Source: Prostheceraeus crozeri
Lineage: Eukaryota; Platyhelminthes; Polycladida; Euryleptidae
Direction: 5' to 3'
DNA length: 64,000 nucleotides
Assembly (NCBI GenBank): GCA_907163375.1
Contig: CAJQUW010007240.1
Coordinates: 682,001-746,000 of the forward strand
Shown piece by piece: positions 1-9,700 of the stretch. A model generated the notes under the pieces. It had not been told where the DNA came from. It was given only the letters and a program-made list of their open reading frames with translations, and did no database searches. Position numbers and translations under genes: made by a program. Each line of letters opens with the position of its first letter. The first letter of the stretch is position 1.

Positions 1-528
1 CTTAAAGTTTTTGAAAACAAAGAATATACTTAAAGTACATGTTTGAAGCTTTGTGTTAGCTTGAGAAAGGCGATATAATTTTATCAAAAACGTTACATAC
101 CTTCTTGAGAATTTAATGTTATATTCACTCTCCAACTTTTGAGTAAAGGCTACCATTGACAAATGTTCCATTGATTTTAATTTAGATATCACAAATCCTT
201 GGCAAATAGCAATTGATAAGGAAGAATTATTGTGTACTTTTTCTTGATAAATTAGAGAATGTAGAGTTGTAACACAGTTTTGGATAGTGCATGTCGCCTG
301 TGCACTCACGTCGAGCTGTCGTTGGATTAGTTGTCCTGATGAAAATGAGTTTCTTATTTCAGAAAAAATCTCATTTTTCTTGTCTTCTTTTTCTGGTTTT
401 ATCTTCTTTTGAAAATAGAATTCATGATTTACAATAAGAGTTTTGAAAAAATCTTTCTTCTCATCTTTGATGAGTGGAAGTACTTGATCACAAAATTTGA
501 GGAATTCGCGATGAATAGAAGCACTCAT
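1..528 (-). CDS. Unrecognised open frame running off the left edge
   Basis: A minus-strand frame opens at an ATG at 528 and stays open for 176 codons to position 1, so its end lies outside the window. Upstream it is also open past the ATG to a stop near 615, so the ATG may not be the true start and this could be an exon. The protein is Lys/Glu/Ser rich. Its middle part (IKPEKEDKKNEIF) is charged, and the last third (KLESEYNIKFSRRYVTFLIK) could form helices. No domain is recognised. It lies left of element A and has a more even base composition than that element. It could be a host exon or part of an unrelated repeat. Its length without stops is the only evidence that it codes. Confidence 0.3.
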   Translation of the reverse strand, partial: MSASIHREFLKFCDQVLPLIKDEKKDFFKTLIVNHEFYFQKKIKPEKEDKKNEIFSEIRNSFSSGQLIQRQLDVSAQATCTIQNCVTTLHSLIYQEKVHNNSSLSIAICQGFVISKLKSMEHLSMVAFTQKLESEYNIKFSRRYVTFLIKLYRLSQANTKLQTCTLSIFFVFKNFK

Positions 529-1142
529 TTTTGACACAGCTTCGATATTTTGGGTCTCGGATAAATTGTAAACAGTCAACAGTCTCGTAGAACGCTCACA
601 GAATGAATGCACGCAGTAAGACTAAAATCGTAATACTTGGAATAATGGCAGCAGCTGTTTCTGAGAGAGAGAGAATCTTTATGACCTTTGCCCCAGCAAG
701 CGACTAAAGCATACCCGCATTGGCGCTATTGTCTGCCACAAGCCGCAGCTGTCACCACTTCAATGTTCAACGTCAAACCAAGTCAAGCGAAACAAACTAA
801 GATTAGCGACTTCTTCTGCAAAAACTAATTAAAATGTGCATTAAGATGCATTTCTTCCCAAAAAAGGATATTTTTCGTGGAATGAAGAGTAGTTTTTTAT
901 CCTCATAACATGTACGATTGCATCGGTATTGGGCAGTAGAGCTATACTGGAGTATACAAAAAATTCAATTGCTTATCTACGATTCATACTGGCAAACAAT
1001 TCCTTTGTTCTCTCTCCCCTCTTCGTCTCGTCCTCTCCCAGAGCTTTTGGTCTGACTGTGTTCTTAGAAATATACGGCAAACAAACAACTGCGTATTTCT
1101 ATTTAAATCAAAATTCAGAAGATTGTATTCAAAATATTTATT
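529..1142. other. Unassigned stretch left of element A
   Basis: No gene is recognised here. A 90-codon frame at 929-1201 on the plus strand has no recognisable content and overlaps the start of element A's first gene. The outer inverted repeat expected at the left end of element A is not recognisable in this stretch, so this may be flanking DNA joined to an incomplete end. Confidence 0.4.
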
Positions 1143-1219
1143 CAAAATATTCCTTTAAAAATGGAAGAAACCGCAAGAATATATCCTTCGTTATCATATG
1201 AACGTAGTTCTACTTTAAT
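1143..1219 (+). repeat. Inner part of element A inverted repeat, left side
   Basis: This stretch matches, in inverse orientation, about 16889-16980 at the right end of element A, including the block that reads IYPS.SYERSS in both copies. The repeat therefore covers the start codon and first ~20 codons of the first gene. The outer ~600 bases seen on the right are not recognised on the left. Confidence 0.65.
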
Positions 1220-1871
1220 GGACATTGAAAAAATGAACATTGAAAAAATGAACAAAGAAAAACACAAAGATAGAGTACGTTATATGAAAGATAAGGAATC
1301 TCAATTATTATTAAGATTAGAGCATTATAAAAAATTAAGAAAGAGATGGACCAAAGTTAAGAATGTAACACAAGGAATTGGCATATTCTTAACAATAAGT
1401 TTAGGTGCTTTGACAATTGTTATATCTTCTGGTGTTTTAGTAATTCCAGTAGTTGCTACTGCTTTAACAGGTACGGGTGTTTTTGCAACTTCACTTGTTA
1501 CAATGTTAGATAAATCTTTAATAACTAAGAAACGAAAATCATTAAACACTAAGCATTTACATATTAAAGAAGTCTATGATAAACTACACTACTACTTTCA
1601 AAGAGTATGTGATGATAATGTTATTACGTTAGATGAGATTGAAAAATTTGATCAAATAGCTAATGAAGTAAATCAAACCTTTCAATTACAGTCCGAAAAA
1701 GTTGATGATAAGAATAAACAGGATGGCAAAATTTCTAGTGATGGTAAAACTTTTACTGGTGGTAAAATTTCTAATGAAGAAAATGATAAAATTTTTTTAG
1801 AAGAGCTAAAAACTTTAAGCGAAAATTTAAGCAAAACTTTATTAAACAAAACTTTATTAAACAAAACTTAA
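1161..1871 (+). CDS. Element A: membrane protein, unrecognised
   Basis: A 236-residue protein and the first gene of the element, with its ATG in the recurring context TTTAAAAATG. Residues about 70-115 are strongly hydrophobic (GIGIFLTISLGALTIVISSG followed by VLVIPVVATALTGTGVF), consistent with two closely spaced membrane passes or a membrane-active hairpin. Before it lies a very basic helical region (about 30-66) and after it a charged, Lys/Asp-rich tail with short repeats (DGKIS, LLNKT). The first ~20 codons lie within the terminal inverted repeat. The homologue in element B is at about 49510-50209. No family is recognised. Virion membrane-active and host-membrane roles are both possible, and neither is shown. 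Confidence 0.6.
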   Translation: MEETARIYPSLSYERSSTLMDIEKMNIEKMNKEKHKDRVRYMKDKESQLLLRLEHYKKLRKRWTKVKNVTQGIGIFLTISLGALTIVISSGVLVIPVVATALTGTGVFATSLVTMLDKSLITKKRKSLNTKHLHIKEVYDKLHYYFQRVCDDNVITLDEIEKFDQIANEVNQTFQLQSEKVDDKNKQDGKISSDGKTFTGGKISNEENDKIFLEELKTLSENLSKTLLNKTLLNKT

Positions 1872-2007
1872 AACGAGAAAACTTTAAACGAGAAAACTTT
1901 AAACGAAAAGATGTCAGACAACAAAGCAATAAAAAAATAATTTGTTCAGTAAAATGTTTTTGTTGTATTCCAATGTTACCACAAAATTCAAATATTATAT
2001 TTTAAAA

Positions 2008-2829
2008 ATGGATAAAATTAAAGCTGATAATCAAAAAAGAATTGAACAATTAGAAGAGTTAATAAAACAAAGAAATATTATGAAAGAAAATCATCTTCAA
2101 CATAGAATGATAAAAGCTGGTATTCAATCTGATATGTATGAAAAAATGCAGCAAACCGAGCAAGTAAAAACTGATTTTGAAAAAACTATGAAACCATTTA
2201 AAACTCTTGAAAAAGAAAGTACAAATAATGATAAACAAATTGATATAACAGATCCAGAGCACAAAACTATATTAGATGACTATGGATTACTAGAATCAAA
2301 CATTAATAAGAAATTACCAAAATCTATGCAATTTGAACATTCTATTTCATTTATAGATGGAAAAACAATACCTCGATTTTATCTCGGTCAAAAAGAAATA
2401 TTTCCACAACCTTTTCGAGGTATAATTTTTTCACCAGATAAATCTCCTTTTAATTTAGATAGAAATTTTGTTAATCTTTTAAGAGGAGCAGATTTAAATA
2501 ATTATGCTGTAGAAGATCTCATAAAATATAAAGCTATGTTAGACAGAGTTGGTGCAGTAAAATCTCTTAGACGTTATAAACAATTAGAAAATTTATTATC
2601 AACGGGAGTTAAAGTAGGGAAAGGTTTATCTGAAAAACAGAAAACAGAAACAACCATATTTTTACCAGATGATCCACAAGAATTACTAAATAGATTAAAT
2701 ATTTTAATATCTGCAATAAAAGAAGGACATAATTCTAGTTTCAATGAAATTCATGCTATATTAAAAAGACTGTTAGAAAAGAAGATTCTAAATGAAGAGG
2801 ATTATAAAAGTATAACCGGACATCTCTGA
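2008..2829 (+). CDS. Element A: conserved Polinton protein, function unknown
   Basis: The open frame begins at 1942, but the ATG at 2008 is preferred because it sits in TATTTTAAAAATGG, the start context shared by the other genes, giving about 273 residues. The N-terminal third is a charged helix, probably a coiled coil (KRIEQLEELIKQRN). The middle holds FYLGQKEIF and FRGIIFSPDKSPFNL, and the C-terminal domain reads LPDDPQELLNRLNILISAIK and ends in a helical ILKRLLEKKIL block. From memory this C-terminal pattern recurs next to the penton gene in other animal Polintons; that is recall, not a search. A double hairpin (2819-2850) overlaps the stop region and supplies the last codons. The copy in element B is at 50331-51164. 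Confidence 0.65.
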   Translation: MDKIKADNQKRIEQLEELIKQRNIMKENHLQHRMIKAGIQSDMYEKMQQTEQVKTDFEKTMKPFKTLEKESTNNDKQIDITDPEHKTILDDYGLLESNINKKLPKSMQFEHSISFIDGKTIPRFYLGQKEIFPQPFRGIIFSPDKSPFNLDRNFVNLLRGADLNNYAVEDLIKYKAMLDRVGAVKSLRRYKQLENLLSTGVKVGKGLSEKQKTETTIFLPDDPQELLNRLNILISAIKEGHNSSFNEIHAILKRLLEKKILNEEDYKSITGHL

Positions 2830-2850
2830 TGTCCTCCAGGGCTTCGCCCG
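2819..2850. repeat. Double-hairpin element at a gene end
   Basis: Two adjacent perfect palindromes with three-base loops: GACATC-TCT-GATGTC, then GGGC-TTC-GCCC. They sit at the stop codon of the preceding gene. At the matching site in element B (51130-51160) the first hairpin has loop GGA, close to the reverse complement of the loops seen elsewhere. Confidence 0.75.
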
Positions 2851-2877
2851 TAGCTGAAATATGTTGTTTCTAATTTT

Positions 2878-2945
2878 TATCTATGATTTTTATCTACGAT
2901 TTTTATCTATGATTTTTATCTACGATTTTTATCTATAATATTCAT
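2878..2945. repeat. 17-bp tandem repeat before penton gene
   Basis: The unit TCTAYGATTTTTATCTA is repeated about four times in the gap between two plus-strand genes. Element B has only a short AT-rich spacer here, so the array expanded or contracted after the copies separated. A promoter-spacing role is possible but not shown. Confidence 0.6.
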
Positions 2946-2964
2946 TCAAAATTTTAACTAAAAA

Positions 2965-3753
2965 ATGTGTTCAGCAGATTTAGACAAAATTAATAATCAT
3001 TTAGAAAATTTGATAGAGATTTTGGGTTCATCAAAATTTAGTACGACGTTAAAAATTATAACAACTACTTCATCACACACTTGTAATTTAGAACCCATTC
3101 TACATTTGGAACAAAATAAAAATTATCAAATTGCATTGACTAGTTTCTCTACATTTAACACTATTCAAAACGTTATCAAAGATGTGAATGATCAATTTAG
3201 ATATTCTACTGATAAAGGCAAAACGTGGAAAGTACTAACTTTTCTTCCTGGTTCTTACGAAGTTGAATCAATATCAAATGAAATTAAGAGACATTTAGGT
3301 ATACCATTTAAAGATAAGAAACAATTACATTTTGCAGTTGAACCGGCAGTTAATAAATTTTCTCTTACTTTAGACGAAAATCATCAAGTTGATTTTAATC
3401 ATGTTAGATCATTGTCAAAGCTATTAGGATTTAATAAACAAACTTATAGTCAAGGTTATCATTTAGGTGAGAAGATTCCAAAAATAACTGAAATAAATTC
3501 AATTGTTGTACATTGTGACATTATTGAAGGAGGATATATAAATGGTAAATTATCAAATTTAATATTCAGTTTTCCAGCTTTTACTGTACCCATTGGTTAT
3601 AGACTAAATGTAATTCCACAAACATTAATATATTTCCCTATTACAAGAAAAACTATTAACAACATTAACATGAGAATCACTGATGAAAAAGGACAAGAAA
3701 TAAATTTTGGAGGTGAAGAGATTATGATAGATCTTTTGGTTCGAGAGGTATAA
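2965..3753 (+). CDS. Element A: penton-like minor capsid protein
   Basis: A 262-residue protein with the start context AACTAAAAAATG. In Polintons and adintoviruses the minor capsid (penton) protein is a single jelly-roll that caps the vertices. The pattern here fits what I recall of that family: YQIALTSFSTFNT at about 52-64, SKLLGF near 148, VHCDIIEGGYINGK near 183-196, then FPAFTVPIGYRLNVIPQTL and a closing beta-rich block with NFGGEEIMIDLLVR. It lies directly before the packaging ATPase, a common arrangement in this class. The element B counterpart is at about 51230-52015. The assignment is by pattern and neighbourhood; a structure comparison would be stronger. Confidence 0.6.
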   Translation: MCSADLDKINNHLENLIEILGSSKFSTTLKIITTTSSHTCNLEPILHLEQNKNYQIALTSFSTFNTIQNVIKDVNDQFRYSTDKGKTWKVLTFLPGSYEVESISNEIKRHLGIPFKDKKQLHFAVEPAVNKFSLTLDENHQVDFNHVRSLSKLLGFNKQTYSQGYHLGEKIPKITEINSIVVHCDIIEGGYINGKLSNLIFSFPAFTVPIGYRLNVIPQTLIYFPITRKTINNINMRITDEKGQEINFGGEEIMIDLLVREV

Positions 3754-3861
3754 ACCCCCCGTTCGAGAGGTATAAACTCCCACGCGAAGCTAGAGAAGTT
3801 TAATTTTCTTCTTCTTCTTTAGAAATAAAAATAAAATAAAAATAAATTTTTTTATTAAAAA

Positions 3862-4629
3862 ATGAGTGAAGTACTACCATTAAATAAAAAAAAACTTAAA
3901 TTTAATCATCATCCAAATTTATCTAATAAAGTTTTGTCAGTTATTTGTGGAAGATCAGGTTGTGGGAAAACGTATCTATTGTTCAAAATTTTGACGACTC
4001 CAAATTTTTTGGATTATAACAATCTTATAATTTATACAACAACGGCAGAACAACCCGTCTATCAATTTTTAAAATATGGATTTGAAAATAATCTTAAAAA
4101 AACAGCAATTGCTTCATTATTCAAAGAATATGAAAAATCTGAAGATGAAGAAGAAATAAGTTCGTGGTGTGAAGAAGCAACAGAAAATAATCAGTTAGTT
4201 GAAACCAATAAAAATAACCATATAAAGATACAACTAATAGATGATAGTGGTAATATGCAAGATCCTAGTAAACTAGATAAAACAATGAAACATTGTGTAA
4301 TTTTTGATGATTATGTTAATGATAGAACTCAGTCAGTTCAGAGAAATTATTTCACAAGAGGTAGACATAATAACTGTAGTGTTTTTTATTTAACACAAAG
4401 TATGTATTCATTAGACGGAAGTGTTATTAGAAAGAATGCAAATATATTTATACTATTTGAAATAAATGCAAGAAACTTAAGTGATTTGTTAAGAGATTTA
4501 TGTGTAAGAAATAAAGATGAATTTAAACAATCGTGTAACAATGCTTGGTCAAAAGATTATGGTTTCATTACAATTAATATTGATAAAAAAATTCATGAAA
4601 GAGTTATCGAACAATTGTTCTCTGACTAG
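3862..4629 (+). CDS. Element A: A32/FtsK-type genome-packaging ATPase
   Basis: A 255-residue ATPase of the HerA/FtsK/A32 class, which in this virus group pumps DNA into capsids. Walker A is GRSGCGKT at residues 30-37, followed by LIIYTTTAEQPVY. Walker B is CVIFDD at 145-150, followed by QRNYFTRGRHNNCSVFYLTQS, the arginine-rich and polar sensor stretch with Gln at 179 typical of A32-like proteins. The length is normal for Polinton ATPases. Its ATG follows TTTTATTAAAAA, as in neighbouring genes. It converges with the minus-strand polB across a 150-base gap holding hairpins (about 4625-4665). The copy in element B is at 52132-52890 and is broken. Confidence 0.92.
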   Translation: MSEVLPLNKKKLKFNHHPNLSNKVLSVICGRSGCGKTYLLFKILTTPNFLDYNNLIIYTTTAEQPVYQFLKYGFENNLKKTAIASLFKEYEKSEDEEEISSWCEEATENNQLVETNKNNHIKIQLIDDSGNMQDPSKLDKTMKHCVIFDDYVNDRTQSVQRNYFTRGRHNNCSVFYLTQSMYSLDGSVIRKNANIFILFEINARNLSDLLRDLCVRNKDEFKQSCNNAWSKDYGFITINIDKKIHERVIEQLFSD

Positions 4630-4777
4630 GCTTCGCCTCGAGGGGCTTCGCTTCGTCTGAAAGTCGATAGAAAATATTTTCGCGGAGTGATAAAAAATAT
4701 ACAAATATAGTGTTTTAATATTTTTTTATTTTATGTATATATGAAATTTGTCTATCTTAGAAATTAGAAAATTAAAA
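4625..4777. terminator. Hairpins between convergent ATPase and polB
   Basis: AGGCTTCGCCT and GGGGCTTCGCTTC lie immediately after the ATPase stop, where plus and minus transcription units meet. Short GC palindromes follow several other stops in this element, so a 3'-end role is plausible but not proven. They also belong to the mobile-looking hairpin family, and the two explanations are not exclusive. Confidence 0.35.
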
Positions 4778-7361
4778 AGGTTCAGTAGTTATTCCATCAG
4801 GTAAAATTTTTCTTTTATCATCAAATGGATCTAATGCTAATTTATGTTCTTCTTTTAAATACATTTTATGTTTTTTTGAATTAAGTCATTACATGCTGTT
4901 TTTATTTCATTATTAAATAATACATTTTTATAATCTTGAAATGTTATTTGATTAGCCACTGATGCCTTTGAAATTCCTTTTAATGTTTTATGTGTTTTAA
5001 TATTATTAGTTGTATCATAACAGTAACATTTAGATTTTAAAAATATAGCTTCTGTTATGAAATCTTCATTTCCTTCTAATTCATCTTTTACTTTACATAA
5101 ATCAGAAGGATGAATAATATCTTTTATTTTATTAATTTCTTTATCAAGTGAAGAACCATATGGTACTGTTAATTCTAAGAAAATAGAATCGGTATCTGTA
5201 AAGTGTAATTTATAGTTTTTGCCATAAGCAGGTGCTAAATAATCATATATAAAACTATACATAAATAGTTTAGCTAATTCTAATATAGTGAAACCAATGA
5301 AATTAAACTTATCATGTTTTACAATGCTTCTTCTTAGATGAACAGCACAAAGTTCATCACTGAATCTAGTAGTTCTTTTATATGTAGGTTTCCTTGTTAA
5401 ATTTTGAAATCTATCTCTATCATAAACTATTTCAATATTTTGTCTATTACGCACATTTTCTAAAGTCTTACCATAAAATGCATTATTCATTAATTTGAAG
5501 AACACGTTTCCAAAATCATCTTTATTTCTTTTAGCTATTTTGCGTTTTTCAATATTGAACTCTATATAATTTTTTAACCACCTAGATTTTTGATAAAATA
5601 GTTTTCGATGTATTTTGGTGAGAATCATTCCATGATCTAAATACCAATCTAGCATTCTTCCTTCAACAACATACTTTCCTTTATTGCTTTGTGTTAACAT
5701 AAGTTTTTTTGTTGGTCTGTATTTTTTAGGAATTAAAGATTTTTGATAATCTGAAAAATCTTCTATATTAGGGATTTTGTTTTCGGGACAGAAAGGATAA
5801 TATTTTGTTGCGTCTTTTATATAATCGGGGTATACTAAATCAACTTCATATACATAACCAAAATTATTTTCACCATCATATGTTCTTTGATAATCAAGAA
5901 TATTACACCATGACATTTCACCTGTTGGTAATTCTTGTATCATGCAAGAAGAATATAAGCTATTAAAATCATAATATAACAAATAGTTTTCTCTCATGAT
6001 TTCATCAACTGCTGCTTGACTATCTTCATTTGATATAAGTCCTTCTATATTTTGATTAAACAATTTTATAAACTGATCACTTTCTTCTGGAGATAAAGGT
6101 TTCATTATTCCATAATCATCAGGATTTACTTTTTTATTGTAACACTGTACATAACGATTACCTAAAACTGATGAAACTCCACCTCTAATTCCAGATTCAA
6201 AAATAATAATTTATCATATGTATTTTCTTTATAATGTTTAAGTTTAACATTTGTATGTTTTAATCCTGCTAGCCATGTTAAACCTGGTGTAGAATAACAA
6301 TAACATGGATCTATTCCGTAATATTCTAAACACATGTCACGAAAGTTTTCAAAAAGATCAGCTAGTATTAATACATCTATCTGTAGATATTTCATTGTAT
6401 AATCATACATTGTTTTACAATTTAACTCTCTCCAATTTTTTTCAGCTTCTGCATAGTCTTCGTCAGATAATTTTGATTGTTTTAATGTTGATTTAAATTT
6501 ATTTATTGGAGGAAGTTGTTTTTCTTCCATAATTTTATTCACAGAACTAAAATCAGTCTTCGAATGTGAACCACAGGTTTTATCTCCAGTTATATCAGTC
6601 TTCGACTGTGAACCATAGGTCGACTGTCAGCCGCAGGCTATATACTCATACGGAAATATTCCTTTTAAAGGTTTTAAATTATATTTATTTAATATTTTAC
6701 ATTGTTCAGATTTCAAAGTTTTTCCCATAACATCTAATGAATAGGGAGTAAAAAATCTAAATGCATCTAAAATTCTAATGCAACCTAATTGCATTGAAAA
6801 ATATTCTTCTTCTGTTTTACATAGTACATTTATTTGTTGTTGTTGTAATTTTTCAGATGAAAATAAATCTTTCATTACTAGATGAAAATCATATTTAGAA
6901 CCATTATAGAAATATAAAGGAACAAAGTTATATTTAAATTTATTAGCATTAAGATTACAAGAATTATGTGCTGCACCTCTATATAATCCATTTAGATGAT
7001 CATGATCTTTTACTTTATCAAGATATCTACCCCTGCCATTTTTATATTTATTTGTAAAACCTTTTCCACAGTAATAACAATTTGTTTCATTAACAAAATT
7101 AATTTTTTCTTTTTCTGTTAATGGCATCATTGGAATATTTGTTTCAAGCAATTGTGAAAAACGTCCTTGTAATTCTTCTACTTTCTTTGTAAACATTTCT
7201 GAACTATCTTCACCATAGTATTGTAAATATTCTGATTTAAATAATTCAGGATAATTTGAATGAATGTACATTCCCCAACATAATGGTTTTTGTTCAAATA
7301 AATATTTTTCTTTGCTTTGTTCAGGTGCACTTCTTTCAGGCGCACTTTTTTCATAATTACA

Positions 7362-7444
7362 AACCGAAGGTTCTAGGGCTTGGCCCGTACCATTTTCAGA
7401 ATTATCATTTTTAGAATCGGGCGAAGCCCTGGAACTTTCCGTTC
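7362..7444. repeat. Two double-hairpin insertions inside polB
   Basis: First pair: AACC-GAA-GGTT and GGGCTTGGCCC at 7362-7386. Second pair: GGGC-GAA-GCCC followed by an imperfect GAAC...GTTC hairpin at 7419-7444. The matching place in element B (about 55545-55575) lacks both, and the coding frame continues across the site in each copy. Confidence 0.8.
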
Positions 7445-7924
7445 GATTTTGTGTCATATTAACATTATATGCTTCAAAATCACAATAAATAGTAAAGGGT
7501 ACTATATTTTTAAAATACCATTTATTATATTCTAAATAATCATCTTTAGGAAAAGTATTTTGAACTGCTTCGTTTTGTTGACAATTCTCCAAATGTCTAT
7601 TCATTTCTTCTAAAGTTCTAAAACTTGTCATACATTGAAGACAAGGAAAATTTTTATTATCTGAAGTTTTTGTAAATATAGAAACATCTTTACACAATAT
7701 AAAATGACCCTGATAATATAATATATTCGCTTGTGCTGGTTGTTTTGACTGTTCTAGTTTTTCAAATTCATCTTTATATATTTCATGTGTTTCATTAATT
7801 TCTTTTGTAATATTAAATGTATTTTGATAATAATTTTGATTTAATATTTGTAGCTGATAAATATATTCTTTATCATATTGTTCTTTATATTGTTGTAGAC
7901 ATTTTTTTAAACATTCATTTAATC

Positions 7925-7950
7925 GGAGCGAAGCTCCTCTGGCTTTAGCC
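7925..7950. repeat. Double hairpin inside polB coiled-coil region
   Basis: GGAGC-GAA-GCTCC is followed after three bases by GGCT-TT-AGCC. Element B has ordinary coding sequence at the same point (about 56035-56060). The same two hairpins recur in the array at 12013-12150. Confidence 0.75.
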
Positions 7951-9005
7951 GATTCTTTATTTTCTTCATTATTTAATTCTTTATTATATAATTTTTTATT
8001 ATTTTCTTCATTTAGTTTTTGAATTGTTTCTATCTTATTTTGATATTTATGGTGATATTCTTGTAGTAACATTTTTGTTTGTTGTTGATAATCTATTTTA
8101 CATTTTTGTAAACTTTTATTTAAATTTTCTAATTTTTGTTGATATTCTGAAGATAAAGATGAATATTTGTAATTATAATCATCAGTACGTCCTTTATAAT
8201 TATTATGATTAATCATTATTGGTGATAGTGTTTTAACAAGTTCAAATTTTTCAGTACATATTATATTTCCTTGGTAAAAAATATTATGATGCATGTAATT
8301 TCCTCTATCATTATATACTATTTCTGATTGGCATAAATTTTTATTATTCAAATAAAATTTTTTTGAATCTGAGTAAAGTGGAGTAATTTTACCAATAGAA
8401 ACATAATTCACATTTAATTCAAAAACATTTACTTCAATTAAATTTTTATTCTTTTTATGAAACTTTATTAACCTATTATAATCATATGGAAATTCATGTA
8501 AACCATCCGAAAGATCAAATTCTTTTATATATTCTTCTTTATTATAATGACTTAGTCTTTCTTTATGATATTTTGCAGGATGTAAATGTGCTATAATACT
8601 CTACAGAAAACAATAATCATCTTCATTTTTTATGTTGATTAATTGAGGTGAACTGAAAGGCAAAGGAACATAACTACCACCAGTATTATTTTTATATTTA
8701 TCAATTACTATTTTCTTAGATAGTATTTTAACAAATCTCCAACCAGATTCACGTAACTGGGCTTCAATTATACAATTTTCTAATTTAAGTATCATCGATT
8801 GAAATATGGGTTGTATATTATTTACATTATGAATTTCTTGTGACTTTGTAAAATGTCCTTGTATTATTTCTTCAGGAATTCCATCAGGTCCATTTTTTGT
8901 ATAAAGTACTTCTACATTCATATAACATTTGAAATATTTCTTAAATATATTATAAAAGTTGGTTAGAATATCAGAAAAAGTTTTATCGGTTTCATTATAT
9001 TCAAC

Positions 9006-9198
9006 GGGCGAAGCCCTGGAACCTTCGGTTCGAACCGATTCATTAAATAAATATTTTATATCTGTTAATGGCGAAGCCCTAGAACCTTCGGTTCGTTCCG
9101 CTTCATCGGTTCGTTCAGCTTCATCAAATTCATCAGTATCGCTAAATAAATATCTTCCATCTGGTACGGGCGAAGCCCTGGAAGACATCTCCGATGTC
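9006..9198. repeat. Cluster of three double hairpins in polB N-terminal part
   Basis: Members lie at 9006-9031, 9070-9094 and 9168-9198. Each starts with GGGC-GAA-GCCC (or a one-base-shorter GGC version). The first two are followed by GAACC-TTC-GGTTC and the third by GACATC-TCC-GATGTC. On the coding strand they encode SRASP-type peptides. Element B has two members in the same region, with the second hairpin type changed at one site. Confidence 0.8.
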
Positions 9199-9605
9199 AC
9201 ATGTATGGTCTCATCTTCACTATTAAAAACTTTTTTATATTCCGAATGTGAATAATCATCAAACATTTTTTTAACTTTTATATCAGTAGGCAATGTTTCT
9301 AGATCGTTTTTATAACTATTTAATTTTAATATATTTCCTTCATCAACTCGTTCTACATTTTGTAAATGCAATTTACTATTTAAATGAGATTGATAACTTC
9401 TTTTTGTTTGCAACTTTTTTTTACATAAGTTACAATAAAACTTGGTATTTTCCATTTTTTTAATTTTTTTAGAGAAAATTTAAGAATAAATTTGTGTTTT
9501 AATTTTAGATATAAACATTTTAGATATAAACATTTTAATATCAAGGACTTGAGTGTTATTTTATATTATTATATATTACACGTTCTTTAGTTATTTTTTT
9601 TCTTT

Positions 9606-9700
9606 ATCATATTAAGTTTAATCATATTAAGTTTAATCATATTAAGTTTTATCATATTAAGTTTTATCATATTAAGTTTTATCATATTAAGTTTCATCAT
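9606..9700. repeat. 16-bp AT-rich tandem repeat between polB and next gene
   Basis: ATCATATTAAGTTTTA is repeated about six times, running into the end of the neighbouring minus-strand gene. Element B has about three units at 57645-57710, so copy number changes quickly. Confidence 0.65.

Larger units (their letters stand above)
4778..9455 (-). pseudogene. polB: Element A: protein-primed DNA polymerase B, broken
   Basis: A family-B DNA polymerase of the protein-primed Polinton type, expected to copy the element's genome. Reading on the minus strand from 9455: a C2H2-type finger (CNLCKKKLQTKRSYQSHLNS), a low-complexity acidic stretch, a coiled-coil rich region, the exonuclease block with IYCDFEAY, a CxxC/H cluster near KDHDHLNGLYRGAAH, then the polymerase blocks YYDFNSLYSS, NNAFYGKTLENVRNR and FTDTDS. 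The region is open in four long stretches and shows about three breaks. Double hairpins lie inside it (7362-7386, 7419-7444, 7925-7950, 9006-9198), adding short in-frame peptides of the TEGSRASP type. The end is placed by comparison with element B. Confidence 0.85.

Noticed and set aside
929-1201. 90-codon plus-strand frame as a gene
   Set aside because: No recognisable content. It overlaps the well-supported first gene of element A and crosses the element's left border.
8959-9255. Plus-strand frame opposite the polB N-terminus
   Set aside because: Its openness comes from the hairpin repeats, which read through on both strands (GEALEPSVR). polB on the other strand is supported by its finger motif and by the copy in element B.
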